Shown here piece after piece: positions 18,062 through 25,927 of a DNA stretch of 64,000 nt. Below the pieces are notes generated by a model, which was not told the DNA's origin, made no database searches, and saw only the letters and a list, made by a program, of their open reading frames with translations. Numbering within the stretch: position 1 is the first letter of the stretch; the number at the start of each line of letters is the position of its first letter. The DNA comes from Cryomorphaceae bacterium BACL7 MAG-120322-bin74 (lineage in GTDB: Bacteria > Bacteroidota > Bacteroidia > Flavobacteriales > Schleiferiaceae), in NCBI GenBank assembly GCA_001438205.1, contig LICG01000001.1:1-64000 (forward strand). Direction: 5' to 3'. Made by a program: the position numbers and the translations under genes.

Positions 18062-18989
18062 CCTTATGTAAAATTTTTCTTAACAAAACTTCACCCATTT
18101 TAGGGAAAGATTGAGTACTCCAACCGGCGATATGCGGGGTTATCAGCACGTTGGGGTCATGCAGAAAGGCCTCAAACCAGCTTGGTTTTTCCTGTAGACC
18201 TTCCAGGGAGGCCTTTTCGATGTCGAGAACATCTAATGCAGCTCCGCGGATTTCGCCTTTTTGTATCGAATTCCAAATAGCTTCGGACCGGACTACGTTG
18301 CCTCTACTGGTATTCAAAAGAATGGGCTTGCGCCGGCAAGCAGCCAGGAAGGCAGCGTTGACCATTCCATCCGTTTCAGAGGTAAGCGGCACGTGTAGGC
18401 TGATGACATCACTTTCTTTTAAAAGGGTGTCGAGCGAAACCTCTGAAACCCCTTGGGGGGCATAGTGAGTTTTGTAGGCATCATAGGTGATCACCCGAAC
18501 ATGAAATCCCTGTAGCCGCTGGGCAAAGGCACTCCCCATGTTGCCAAATCCTATGATGCCAATGGTGGATCCCTCTAGTTCCCAACCCATATTGGATGCA
18601 CGATTCCAAGCGCCTTGACGAACTTCCGCATTGGCCCAATGAATACGATGGGCGAGGGACAATAACATGCCGAGGCAATGTTCGCCAACTGCACTTCGGT
18701 TGCCTTCAGGGGCACTGTAGACCATGATACCGGATCGAACGGTGGCTTGAGTGTCAATGTTTTCCACCCCTGATCCAAGGCGACCGATCCACTTGAGATT
18801 GGGTGCTTGTAAAAGCAACTCGGCCGTCAGGGTGATTCGACTGCGTAGCAGAATCCCTTCCACTTGCGCCAAATGCGGCAGAAGATTGTCTTGAGGCGTT
18901 GTGTATTGACGGTTAAGTGTATACCCTGCTGCTTCAAGGCCTAATTCTAAACCTTCATCCGTTGAATCCAGTGCAAGGACCTGTTTCAC
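18054..18989 (-). CDS. D-2-hydroxyacid dehydrogenase, phosphoglycerate dehydrogenase-like
   Basis: An NAD-dependent dehydrogenase of 311 residues. The Rossmann loop is GIIGFGNMG (144-152). The catalytic pieces NTSRGNVV (Arg) and TPHIAGWS (His) are in their usual order. WIGRLGSGVENID and HVPLTSETDGMVN are further landmarks. By family it may oxidise 3-phosphoglycerate for serine synthesis (SerA), but there is no C-terminal ACT domain and other hydroxyacid substrates are possible. It starts with GTG at 18989, overlapping the mgtE stop (GTGA), so it is coupled to mgtE. Confidence 0.85.
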   Translation of the reverse strand: MKQVLALDSTDEGLELGLEAAGYTLNRQYTTPQDNLLPHLAQVEGILLRSRITLTAELLLQAPNLKWIGRLGSGVENIDTQATVRSGIMVYSAPEGNRSAVGEHCLGMLLSLAHRIHWANAEVRQGAWNRASNMGWELEGSTIGIIGFGNMGSAFAQRLQGFHVRVITYDAYKTHYAPQGVSEVSLDTLLKESDVISLHVPLTSETDGMVNAAFLAACRRKPILLNTSRGNVVRSEAIWNSIQKGEIRGAALDVLDIEKASLEGLQEKPSWFEAFLHDPNVLITPHIAGWSTQSFPKMGEVLLRKILHKVV

Positions 18990-20332
18990 AGCAAGGCGTT
19001 GGCAATGGCAAAATAGATACTCAAACCAAGGACATCATTGGTCGTGGTAATAAAAGGCCCTGTTGCCAAGGCAGGATCTACCCCATAATGATGAAGTACC
19101 CAGGGGATGGCTGTCCCAAATAAGCTGGCAAAAATGATCACGGCGAGCAAGGAACCCCCGACCGTAGTGGCAAACAAAAGACCATGCCCCATACCCCAGC
19201 TGTACAATAGAATAACCGAGGCGCATATCAATCCATTAAATAGACCTACACCTAATTCGCGGCTCAGTCGGGTCCAAAGTTTCTTCTGTAAGGTTGAACT
19301 GGCAATAGCCTGCACGACAATAGCCGAAGATTGAACCCCTACATTGCCCCCCATCGCGGCAATAAGCGGCATGAAAAAAGCAATTTCGGGTGTATCAAAG
19401 AGGGTCTTACCATTGCCCGCTATGACGGAAGAGGTGAGGACACCGCCTAATAGGCCGACGAGCAACCAAGGAAGACGTGCCCGGGTGGTTTCAAAAAGCC
19501 CATCGTCATTGCTTACTTCGTCTGAAAGACCTGACATTAACTGGTAGTTGCTATCTGCTTCTTCCTGAATGACATCTACAACATCATCCAAGGTAATTCT
19601 GCCCAATAACCGCCCTAAATCATCCACGACAGGAATGACAAAGAGGTCATATTTTTTCATGATGCGGGCAACTTCTTGGTCCTCTGTTGTCGAGGTGACC
19701 GCACGCACTTGGCGTTCAAACACTTCTGAAATATGGGTGCGCGTGCTTGTGGTCAGCAACTTTTTCAAAGAAAGCGAACCGAGCAACATATCGTTATCGT
19801 CGATAACATAAACAGCATGTACGACCTCTACCTCTTCGGCCTGGCGTCGCATTTCGCGCACACAACGCAAAACGGTCCAGTTTTCATTGACCTTGACCAA
19901 TTCAGTGGCCATCAAGGAACCCGCTGTTCCTTCCGCGTGGGTCAACAAATCCGCCAAGTCTTTGGCCAATTCAAGGTTCTCGAGGTTGGATAAGACTTCG
20001 CGTTTTTTCTCCTCAGGAAGCTCAGAAATCAAATCCGCTGCATCGTCTGTATCCATGTTGTCCACGACGACTTGTGCAATCTGTTTGCCCGTGTAATTCT
20101 CTAGGATTTCACCGCGTAGGTCCTCATCAAAATAGACAATGATGTCTGAAAACCGCTCTGGCCGAAGGGACTGCATCAGGGCAAGAACCTCATGGCTGTC
20201 CAACTGCTGGGCGATTTCCGCAACGTCGGCAGGGTGTAAATCAAGTAAAAGGCTCTCTACCCCGGGAAAATGCTTATCCTCCAGGTGTTGGCTCAGTGCC
20301 TTGATGTACTCCGGTGTGATTTGGAACGCCAT
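18986..20332 (-). CDS. mgtE: MgtE magnesium transporter
   Basis: A 448-residue Mg2+ channel. The cytoplasmic N domain (about 1-130, LHPADVAEIAQQL) is followed by a pair of CBS domains (about 135-255, VLRCVREMRRQAEEVE and FVIPVVDDLGRLLGRITLDDV). Five C-terminal membrane helices (about 285-448) carry MPLIAAMGGNVGVQSSAIVVQ, the conserved pore motif. The CBS/N domains sense Mg2+ in the known family structure. The start overlaps the rsmA coding region by 59 bases, unusually much, yet both ends look family-like. Confidence 0.95.
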   Translation of the reverse strand: MAFQITPEYIKALSQHLEDKHFPGVESLLLDLHPADVAEIAQQLDSHEVLALMQSLRPERFSDIIVYFDEDLRGEILENYTGKQIAQVVVDNMDTDDAADLISELPEEKKREVLSNLENLELAKDLADLLTHAEGTAGSLMATELVKVNENWTVLRCVREMRRQAEEVEVVHAVYVIDDNDMLLGSLSLKKLLTTSTRTHISEVFERQVRAVTSTTEDQEVARIMKKYDLFVIPVVDDLGRLLGRITLDDVVDVIQEEADSNYQLMSGLSDEVSNDDGLFETTRARLPWLLVGLLGGVLTSSVIAGNGKTLFDTPEIAFFMPLIAAMGGNVGVQSSAIVVQAIASSTLQKKLWTRLSRELGVGLFNGLICASVILLYSWGMGHGLLFATTVGGSLLAVIIFASLFGTAIPWVLHHYGVDPALATGPFITTTNDVLGLSIYFAIANALL

Positions 20333-21095
20333 GGGTTAAGCTATTTGCCAGGGCAATGAATTCTGCAACAGAAAGTTGTTCAGCACGTTGCTGTGCTACA
20401 GCCTCCAAAAGTCCTGTATCGGCAAAATTAAGTGTTTTCAATGCGTTCCGGAGTGTTTTTCTCCGTTGGTTAAAGGCCGTTTTAACGACTAGGGCTAAAT
20501 GTTTGGGATTCACCTCAGGCATTTGGGCTTTTCTGACGCATCGAATGATCCCACTTTTTACCTTGGGCGGCGGATCAAACGCTTCGGGTTCGAGCGTGAA
20601 TAAGTAGTCTACATCATAGTACGCTTGGGTCAATACGGATGTAATGCCATACACTTTGCTTCCAGGACCCGCTGCAATGCGCTGTGCTACCTCTTTTTGA
20701 AACATACCGACCATCTCTGGGATTTGAAGGCGACGGTCAATCATCCAAAATACAATCTGTGTCGAGATGTTATAGGGATAGTTGCCGACCAAGGCAAAAG
20801 GGACTGAATCTAATGGGCTTGGAATAGACCATTTTAAAAGATCCGCATGGTAGAGTCGCCCACTCATTTCAGGGAACTTGCTTTGCAATACAGGAATGCT
20901 TTCGCGGTCAAGTTCAATGGCGTGAAGGGTAGTACGTAATGGGTGTAAGAATTGTGTCAGCACACCGGTGCCCGGTCCAACTTCTAGGATATGTTCGTAT
21001 CCCGAAAGGCGCAATGCCGCTGCCATTTTTTGCGCGGCCGTTAAGTCACGTAAAAAATGCTGCCCGAGGGATTTTTTTGCACGAATTTCAGCCAT
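20274..21095 (-). CDS. rsmA: RsmA (KsgA), 16S rRNA dimethyladenosine transferase
   Basis: This enzyme dimethylates two adjacent adenines near the 3' end of 16S rRNA during small-subunit assembly. It has 273 residues. The start MAEIRAKKSLGQHFLRD is diagnostic. SAM motif I is EVGPGTG (38-44) and the catalytic motif is NYPYNIS (105-111), with FNQRRKTLRNALK near the C terminus. The ATG at 21095 overlaps the stop of the upstream fusion gene by eight bases; longer starts are not family-like. The C-terminal tail runs 59 bases into mgtE and is rich in Gly, Pro and Thr, so it may be a late extension. Confidence 0.96.
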   Translation of the reverse strand: MAEIRAKKSLGQHFLRDLTAAQKMAAALRLSGYEHILEVGPGTGVLTQFLHPLRTTLHAIELDRESIPVLQSKFPEMSGRLYHADLLKWSIPSPLDSVPFALVGNYPYNISTQIVFWMIDRRLQIPEMVGMFQKEVAQRIAAGPGSKVYGITSVLTQAYYDVDYLFTLEPEAFDPPPKVKSGIIRCVRKAQMPEVNPKHLALVVKTAFNQRRKTLRNALKTLNFADTGLLEAVAQQRAEQLSVAEFIALANSLTHGVPNHTGVHQGTEPTPGG

Positions 21096-24000
21096 GAAGT
21101 CCGGCGCGTTGAAGGAGGGCATCGGGCTTTGGGGCGCGGCCACGAAAGGTGGTAAACAATTCCATCGGGTCAATGCTTCCGCCTGACTGAAGCAGTTTCA
21201 TGAAATCTTGCGCAACCTGCGCTTCATGCTCAGCTTCCTCTTGGAATCGTGCGAAAGCATCTGCATCGAGTACTTCGGCCCATTTATAGGAATAATAGCC
21301 GGCGGAATAGCCGCCAGCAAAAATGTGCGAAAATGCAGGAGATATCCAGCTTTGCTCCACGGTAGGCCAAACCTCCACCCGGGCCAATGCCTCTTTTTCA
21401 AGTGCCGCAGCATCTTGAACCTCTGTGCTCCGATGGTGCCATGCTAAATCTAAAAGACCAAGGCCCAATTGACGAACGGTCGCCAAACCTTCAAGAAAGG
21501 TCTGACTTTGCTGAAGGCGTTCAACCATGGCCGTGGGCATGGCTTCCCCTGTTTTGAAATGTTTGGCCCATTGGGCTAATTCCTTGGGTTGGAAACACCA
21601 GTTTTCCATAAACTGAGAGGGCAACTCAACAAAATCCCAACGCACACTCGTTCCTGTCAAGCTACTGAACTGGCCAACGCCTAGCATGCCATGAAGCGCA
21701 TGGCCAAACTCGTGAAATAGCGTCAAGACTTCATTAAAGGTGAGCAGCGCCGGTTGTTCCTTGAATGGGGGGCTAAAATTGCCCACCATCGAAATGATCG
21801 GGTAGACCCGGCCATGGTTGTCTCTATGTGCTTGTCGGTAACTTGTCATCCATGCGCCATTGCGCTTTCCCTTTCGAGGGTACCAGTCTGCATGAAGGTG
21901 TGCCACCCATTCCCCTTGGGCATTGCGCACATCAAAGACACGCGCATCTGCATGGTAGGTGGGGGACCGGGAAGGCTGAAAAGTTAGGCCGTAAAGTCGA
22001 TTTGCTACGGCGAAGGCCCAGTCTTGTACGCGTCCTAAGGGGAAGTAGGGCTTGGTGATTTCATCGTCAATATCCAGCACTGACAGCTTGTATTTTTCGG
22101 ACACAAAGGCAATGTCCCAGCGCTGTAGGTCACCTATATCTAGATGTTCAGCTGCAAAATCTTTGAGCGCTTTCACGTCTCTTTGTGCCGCAGGCAATGC
22201 TTTTTGTACAAGATCTTCCAAAAACGCATGCACCGTTTTCGGTGAACCTGCCATGCGCTCCTCGAGGACGAATTCGGCATGCGTCGTATAGCCTAATAGC
22301 TTTGCGCGCTCCATGCGCAAACGTGCAATTTCAATAGTAAGCAGTCGGGTGTCATGGGCATCGCCGCGGGCACCCCGTTGGGCATAGGCCCGCCATAGTT
22401 TTTCACGACTAGGACGGTGTGTGGAATAGGTCATAAAGCCTAGATAGGACGGCGCATCCAAGGTGATGATCCAACCTTCTGTTCCCTTTTCACTTGCTGC
22501 AAGCGCGGCTTGTTGCAGAATACTTTGTGGTAATCCCGCCACGGTTGAAGGATCTATAAGGTGCATGGACCAAGTTTCTGTATCTGCCAAGATCTTCTCA
22601 CTGAACTCTAGGCCTGCTTGCCCCATGCGCTCGTCAAGTTGGCGGAGCACACCTTGTTGTTCAGGCGCTAATAGCGCGCCATTACGGGTATACGCTTTAT
22701 ACGTTTTTGTTAACAACATAGAGGCTTCTGCGTCCAGGGTAGGCGAGGCATCATGGACGGCCTTGACTCTTTCAAAAAGGACCGGGTTTAGTAAAATATC
22801 ATTACTCAAGGCAGCCAACTTTGGGGAGAAGTATTGGGCTATTGCTTGAATGTTCGCGTCAGTGCAAGCTGAATTATAATTGAAGAGTCGCTCCGTTAAA
22901 GGATCTAGAGGAGCCGTCAATGTTTCAATGGCCACTACCGTATTTTCAAAAGTGGGCACATCTGTGGATGCCTCAAGAACCTTTAAACGCTTTTGTGTTT
23001 CGGCAAGGGCTTGATCCAGCGCCCCCTGCCATTCTTCTTTGGTTGGATGTGGAAAATCCATTCCGTTTACGTAGCTATCCATATAGTGAAATCCTTTATT
23101 GAGCGCACCTTCTTGGGTTTCGGTTGCGCGCGCTAGAATGCCTTGAGCATCTTCATTGACTATCGCAGGGAAAATATCGGATAAAAATTGTTGTCCAAAT
23201 CCTTCGGTGGCATCCCCTGGTACGGCACCAGGTAAGTTGTCTACTGCCAAAACGCCAAGGCTTCCGTTTTGGCCGAAGGGAACCTCCTGTCCCGTAAGTG
23301 GATCCCATGCGTAATAAGGGTTGGCCATGTTACTCGGACGAATGGTGGAAGGGATAGGACCCGCAATATCACAACTGATATCGCCGATAAACTGGAGTGA
23401 AAAGGAGGCGTCTTGCGCTTGTTCTTGCGTAAAAAAATGCGGGCCGCCTTCCGCCCAAAAATGACAAGGAATGTAGATGTCTGCTACCTGGGCATAGGGT
23501 AAAAAGGCAGAGGAAAAGCGTTCTGGGTGCGTGTAGAATTCACTCTTGTTAAAGGGTTTTCCGTCTTTGTGTTGTACATAATCGATAGCCGTCAGGACCG
23601 TAAAAATGGGTGCTGAAGGCATTGTGCCAACGATAAAATCTTGCGGGCTTACCTGGGTGCAACCACCTGCTAGGAGCATCTCCGTCGCACCTTGCGCCAC
23701 ACGACCTGTCCCGGTAAGGACGATGCGCCAACCGTCTTTGGTATGTTGGTTCAAGGCCGTTTTTAACTGGTCAACCCACGCCAAGTCAGCTGCCGGGGGC
23801 AAAGGTGCAAGCCCTTTCATTTGAAGAAAGCCCCTCAGGGTTTCATAGGCGCCCACCAAGCCTGCATAATGGCCGAAGCCGATGAGTCGCTTCCCGTCGC
23901 GCTTGAGTAATTCCCAATCAATTAAACGCACCTTTTTTTGAATACAGGCTTTGAGCAGCGCTCGATTATAGGGTTGCTCCTTGTAGGTGTGTGAGAAAAA

Positions 24001-24258
24001 AAAGTGGGTAGCCCCTGGTACCAAATCCTTGATAGGCACCTCTTTCACGCCTAGTAAGACATCGCATTCTGACATGCGTGTGGTGATGTGACAGCCCGCT
24101 TCTGCATACGCTTGGTCCGGAAAACAACGGACCGCACTGGGTTCTGCAAAAATGGAATGTTCAGGAAATTGTGCAAGAAATTGTGCGCATTGTTGTGGCG
24201 TCAGCACAGCACGCCGATCTGGGGGTGTTTTTCCTTCTCGGATGAGACCTACAATCAT
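21088..24258 (-). CDS. Fusion: saccharopine/lysine-dehydrogenase-like oxidoreductase + M3 metallopeptidase
   Basis: One 1056-residue frame holds two normally separate proteins. Residues 1-399 resemble the roughly 400-residue NAD(P)-dependent oxidoreductase (alanine/saccharopine dehydrogenase-like) of Bacteroidota: IREGKTPPDRRAVLTPQQC at the start, VLTGTGRVAQGA near 180, IGDISCDIAGPIPST near 291 and LAVDNLPGAVPGDA near 337. Residues 400-1056 begin MDFPHPTKEEW and form an M3 oligopeptidase. TFENTVVAIE lies at 436, the zinc site HEFGH is at 849-853 with a likely third ligand E878, and GGYSAGYYSYKWAEV is at 982. Both halves look complete and catalytically intact. A perfect TACCTTTG box is four bases before the ATG. 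A single lost stop codon is the simplest origin. Confidence 0.88.
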   Translation of the reverse strand: MIVGLIREGKTPPDRRAVLTPQQCAQFLAQFPEHSIFAEPSAVRCFPDQAYAEAGCHITTRMSECDVLLGVKEVPIKDLVPGATHFFFSHTYKEQPYNRALLKACIQKKVRLIDWELLKRDGKRLIGFGHYAGLVGAYETLRGFLQMKGLAPLPPAADLAWVDQLKTALNQHTKDGWRIVLTGTGRVAQGATEMLLAGGCTQVSPQDFIVGTMPSAPIFTVLTAIDYVQHKDGKPFNKSEFYTHPERFSSAFLPYAQVADIYIPCHFWAEGGPHFFTQEQAQDASFSLQFIGDISCDIAGPIPSTIRPSNMANPYYAWDPLTGQEVPFGQNGSLGVLAVDNLPGAVPGDATEGFGQQFLSDIFPAIVNEDAQGILARATETQEGALNKGFHYMDSYVNGMDFPHPTKEEWQGALDQALAETQKRLKVLEASTDVPTFENTVVAIETLTAPLDPLTERLFNYNSACTDANIQAIAQYFSPKLAALSNDILLNPVLFERVKAVHDASPTLDAEASMLLTKTYKAYTRNGALLAPEQQGVLRQLDERMGQAGLEFSEKILADTETWSMHLIDPSTVAGLPQSILQQAALAASEKGTEGWIITLDAPSYLGFMTYSTHRPSREKLWRAYAQRGARGDAHDTRLLTIEIARLRMERAKLLGYTTHAEFVLEERMAGSPKTVHAFLEDLVQKALPAAQRDVKALKDFAAEHLDIGDLQRWDIAFVSEKYKLSVLDIDDEITKPYFPLGRVQDWAFAVANRLYGLTFQPSRSPTYHADARVFDVRNAQGEWVAHLHADWYPRKGKRNGAWMTSYRQAHRDNHGRVYPIISMVGNFSPPFKEQPALLTFNEVLTLFHEFGHALHGMLGVGQFSSLTGTSVRWDFVELPSQFMENWCFQPKELAQWAKHFKTGEAMPTAMVERLQQSQTFLEGLATVRQLGLGLLDLAWHHRSTEVQDAAALEKEALARVEVWPTVEQSWISPAFSHIFAGGYSAGYYSYKWAEVLDADAFARFQEEAEHEAQVAQDFMKLLQSGGSIDPMELFTTFRGRAPKPDALLQRAGLHG

Positions 24259-24262
24259 AGAA

Positions 24263-24270
24263 CAAAGGTA
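24263..24270 (-). promoter_or_regulatory. -7 box TACCTTTG of the oxidoreductase-peptidase gene
   Basis: Exact TAnnTTTG four bases before the ATG at 24258; predicted leaderless start. No -33 TTG at the expected distance. Confidence 0.55.
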
Positions 24271-24287
24271 GGGCTAAGGGTAGGGGA

Positions 24288-24620
24288 TTAGTTCTTCCAC
24301 AAGGTTCTTTGGAAGCTCGCATTTCCATAAAAAGGTATGCCTTGTATGTCCGTAAAACCAGCAAAACCGCCTAAAAAACCCAATGTGTCACATGGTGCAT
24401 CCAAGACATACGTAGGAAAGTCTCCCCCGCAATTTCCAGGGTCAAACGTGTAAACGGGTTTGCCTTGAAATTGGTATTCATCTATACGGGCCCCTTGTGC
24501 GCAACACCAGGCCTGAAATCCAGGTATTTTTTGCTGGAGGCACGGAGGCGCTTCTTTGAGTCCATTTTGACAAGAACTAAAAAACATGAGACTGAAAAAC
24601 GGTAGAAGGCAAGCGCGCAT
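24288..24620 (-). CDS. Small lipoprotein, possibly DUF6970-like
   Basis: A 110-residue protein with a short signal peptide ending in a lipobox-like FFSSC (Cys17), so probably lipid-anchored in the envelope. The mature part is Cys-rich (CLQQ, CCAQG, NCGG, PCDT) and contains YQFQGKPVYTFDPGNCGGDFPTYVLD...GFAGFTDI, resembling the small DUF6970-type lipoproteins of Bacteroidota; that match is from memory and uncertain. It follows the NlpC gene by seven bases and is probably in its transcript. Function unknown. Confidence 0.65.
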   Translation of the reverse strand: MRACLLPFFSLMFFSSCQNGLKEAPPCLQQKIPGFQAWCCAQGARIDEYQFQGKPVYTFDPGNCGGDFPTYVLDAPCDTLGFLGGFAGFTDIQGIPFYGNASFQRTLWKN

Positions 24621-24627
24621 AAAGGGG

Positions 24628-25140
24628 TTATTGTGTGAAGAGATACAGACGTTTGACGCTCATAAAGCGCTGGGTATAATAGGATTGATTTTGCCAGGGT
24701 TCAATGAGGACGCCACTGTGGGTGGCGCTGTGTAGCATGAGGATATACCCATTATCGAATCCGACGCAAAGACCGACGTGTCCCACCTCGCGGGCATTCC
24801 TTCCTGAAAACAATATAAAATCCCCTACCTGCACACTGTCCAGGTGAACGGACTTCCCTATTGATGGATACCCTTTACTACTTGCAGGAAGGGTCGCCCC
24901 TTGCTGCGCAAAAACCCACTGCAATAGGCCGGAGCAATCAAAACCGCCTGGCTTTTTACCTGCACTTTGGTACGACTGTCCTAACAGGGGTTCATACGCC
25001 GCGATGACCTCAGGCCAAGACAAGCTGTCTCCTGTGATTTTGTCCCCGTTCTGACGAAAATCAGCTTGCCCTCGTGCCGGAACGGCAAAAGTGATACAGG
25101 TTACTGCTACGAGTAGGCGGATGTACGATCTTTGTGTCAT
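24628..25140 (-). CDS. NlpC/P60 cell-wall peptidase
   Basis: A 170-residue exported cysteine peptidase that should cut peptide stems of peptidoglycan. An N-terminal signal peptide (residues 1-25, ending PARGQ) precedes the NlpC/P60 domain. The catalytic Cys69 sits in GGFDCSGLLQWVF, His121 in EVGHVGLCVG, and a third polar residue is at about His137 in MLHSATHSG. I use ATG 25140; the longer frame to 25236 lacks a signal peptide at its start. That ATG shares the palindrome CATG with the start of the divergent HMA gene. Confidence 0.88.
   Translation of the reverse strand: MTQRSYIRLLVAVTCITFAVPARGQADFRQNGDKITGDSLSWPEVIAAYEPLLGQSYQSAGKKPGGFDCSGLLQWVFAQQGATLPASSKGYPSIGKSVHLDSVQVGDFILFSGRNAREVGHVGLCVGFDNGYILMLHSATHSGVLIEPWQNQSYYTQRFMSVKRLYLFTQ
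25127..25134 (+). promoter_or_regulatory. Near-consensus -7 box GATCTTTG before the HMA gene
   Basis: One mismatch to TAnnTTTG, four bases before ATG 25139 and inside the first codons of the divergent NlpC gene. Confidence 0.3.
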
Positions 25141-25876
25141 GGAACATAGCGAATTTATCATTTCTGGCATGACTTGTGGCGGTTGCGTTGCCCGCGTTAA
25201 AAAAGCGCTAGAATCGCTGCCCGGAGTCCAAGACACACACGTGCAATTAGAAGCCCCTCAGCTTTCGCTCGAGATGGATCCATCACTTTCATTTGGAACG
25301 ATCCAAAAAGTGGTGATGGAGGCGGGTCATTACACGGTCTCAGAAATAGCCCCGTCAAATGAAGAACCGCCTGCCGCGGTAAAGGATTTTATCGATCAGC
25401 GTGGATTCTTTGCTACCTATAAACCGTTATGGCTCATTGTTGGATTGCTGATGTTGGTCACGGCTTCTCTCGAGATAGAAAATGGCGATGTCATGCGTTG
25501 GATGCGCCATTTTATGGCAGGTTTCTTCCTGGTATTTAGCTTTTTCAAGCTGCTCAATGTGCAAGGGTTTGCCGCATCTTACCGTATGTATGATTGGATT
25601 GCAGGTGTTTGGCCAGGTTGGGGATATGTATATCCTTTTGTGGAATTAGCCCTGGGAATGGCCTATTTGTTAAACATTGCCCCCGTCTTTACCCATTCTG
25701 TGACGCTTGTTCTCATGATCTTGGGAGCCGGTTCGGTGATCCAAAGCAATCTTAGTAAGAAGAAAATTCAATGTGCCTGTTTGGGTGATGTATTTGATCT
25801 TCCTATGAGTTTTGTCACCATTGTAGAAGACGTTCTGATGGCCCTGATGGCAGCGGTCATGCTTTATTGGGCCTAA
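25139..25876 (+). CDS. HMA metal-binding domain fused to MauE/DoxX-like membrane domain
   Basis: A 245-residue protein. Residues 1-68 form a heavy-metal-associated domain with the metal motif MTCGGC (Cys13, Cys16), as in copper chaperones and P-type ATPases. Residues about 95-245 hold four or five membrane helices like MauE/DoxX redox-associated proteins, with a conserved Cys pair (QCACLG, Cys212 and Cys214) before the last helix. It probably handles copper or a related metal and thiol redox at the inner membrane; this is inference. No copper ATPase is adjacent. The start ATG overlaps the divergent NlpC start in a shared CATG. Confidence 0.8.
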   Translation: MEHSEFIISGMTCGGCVARVKKALESLPGVQDTHVQLEAPQLSLEMDPSLSFGTIQKVVMEAGHYTVSEIAPSNEEPPAAVKDFIDQRGFFATYKPLWLIVGLLMLVTASLEIENGDVMRWMRHFMAGFFLVFSFFKLLNVQGFAASYRMYDWIAGVWPGWGYVYPFVELALGMAYLLNIAPVFTHSVTLVLMILGAGSVIQSNLSKKKIQCACLGDVFDLPMSFVTIVEDVLMALMAAVMLYWA

Positions 25877-25927
25877 AAACGTGCGCAATATTAAACCAAA
25901 TGGAACTATTCTTGTTCCGAGGATAGT

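Noticed and set aside
21088-24258. Interpretation of the 1056-residue frame as one unusual dehydrogenase or one peptidase
   Set aside because: Both halves separately show complete family signatures, so a fusion of two proteins explains it better.
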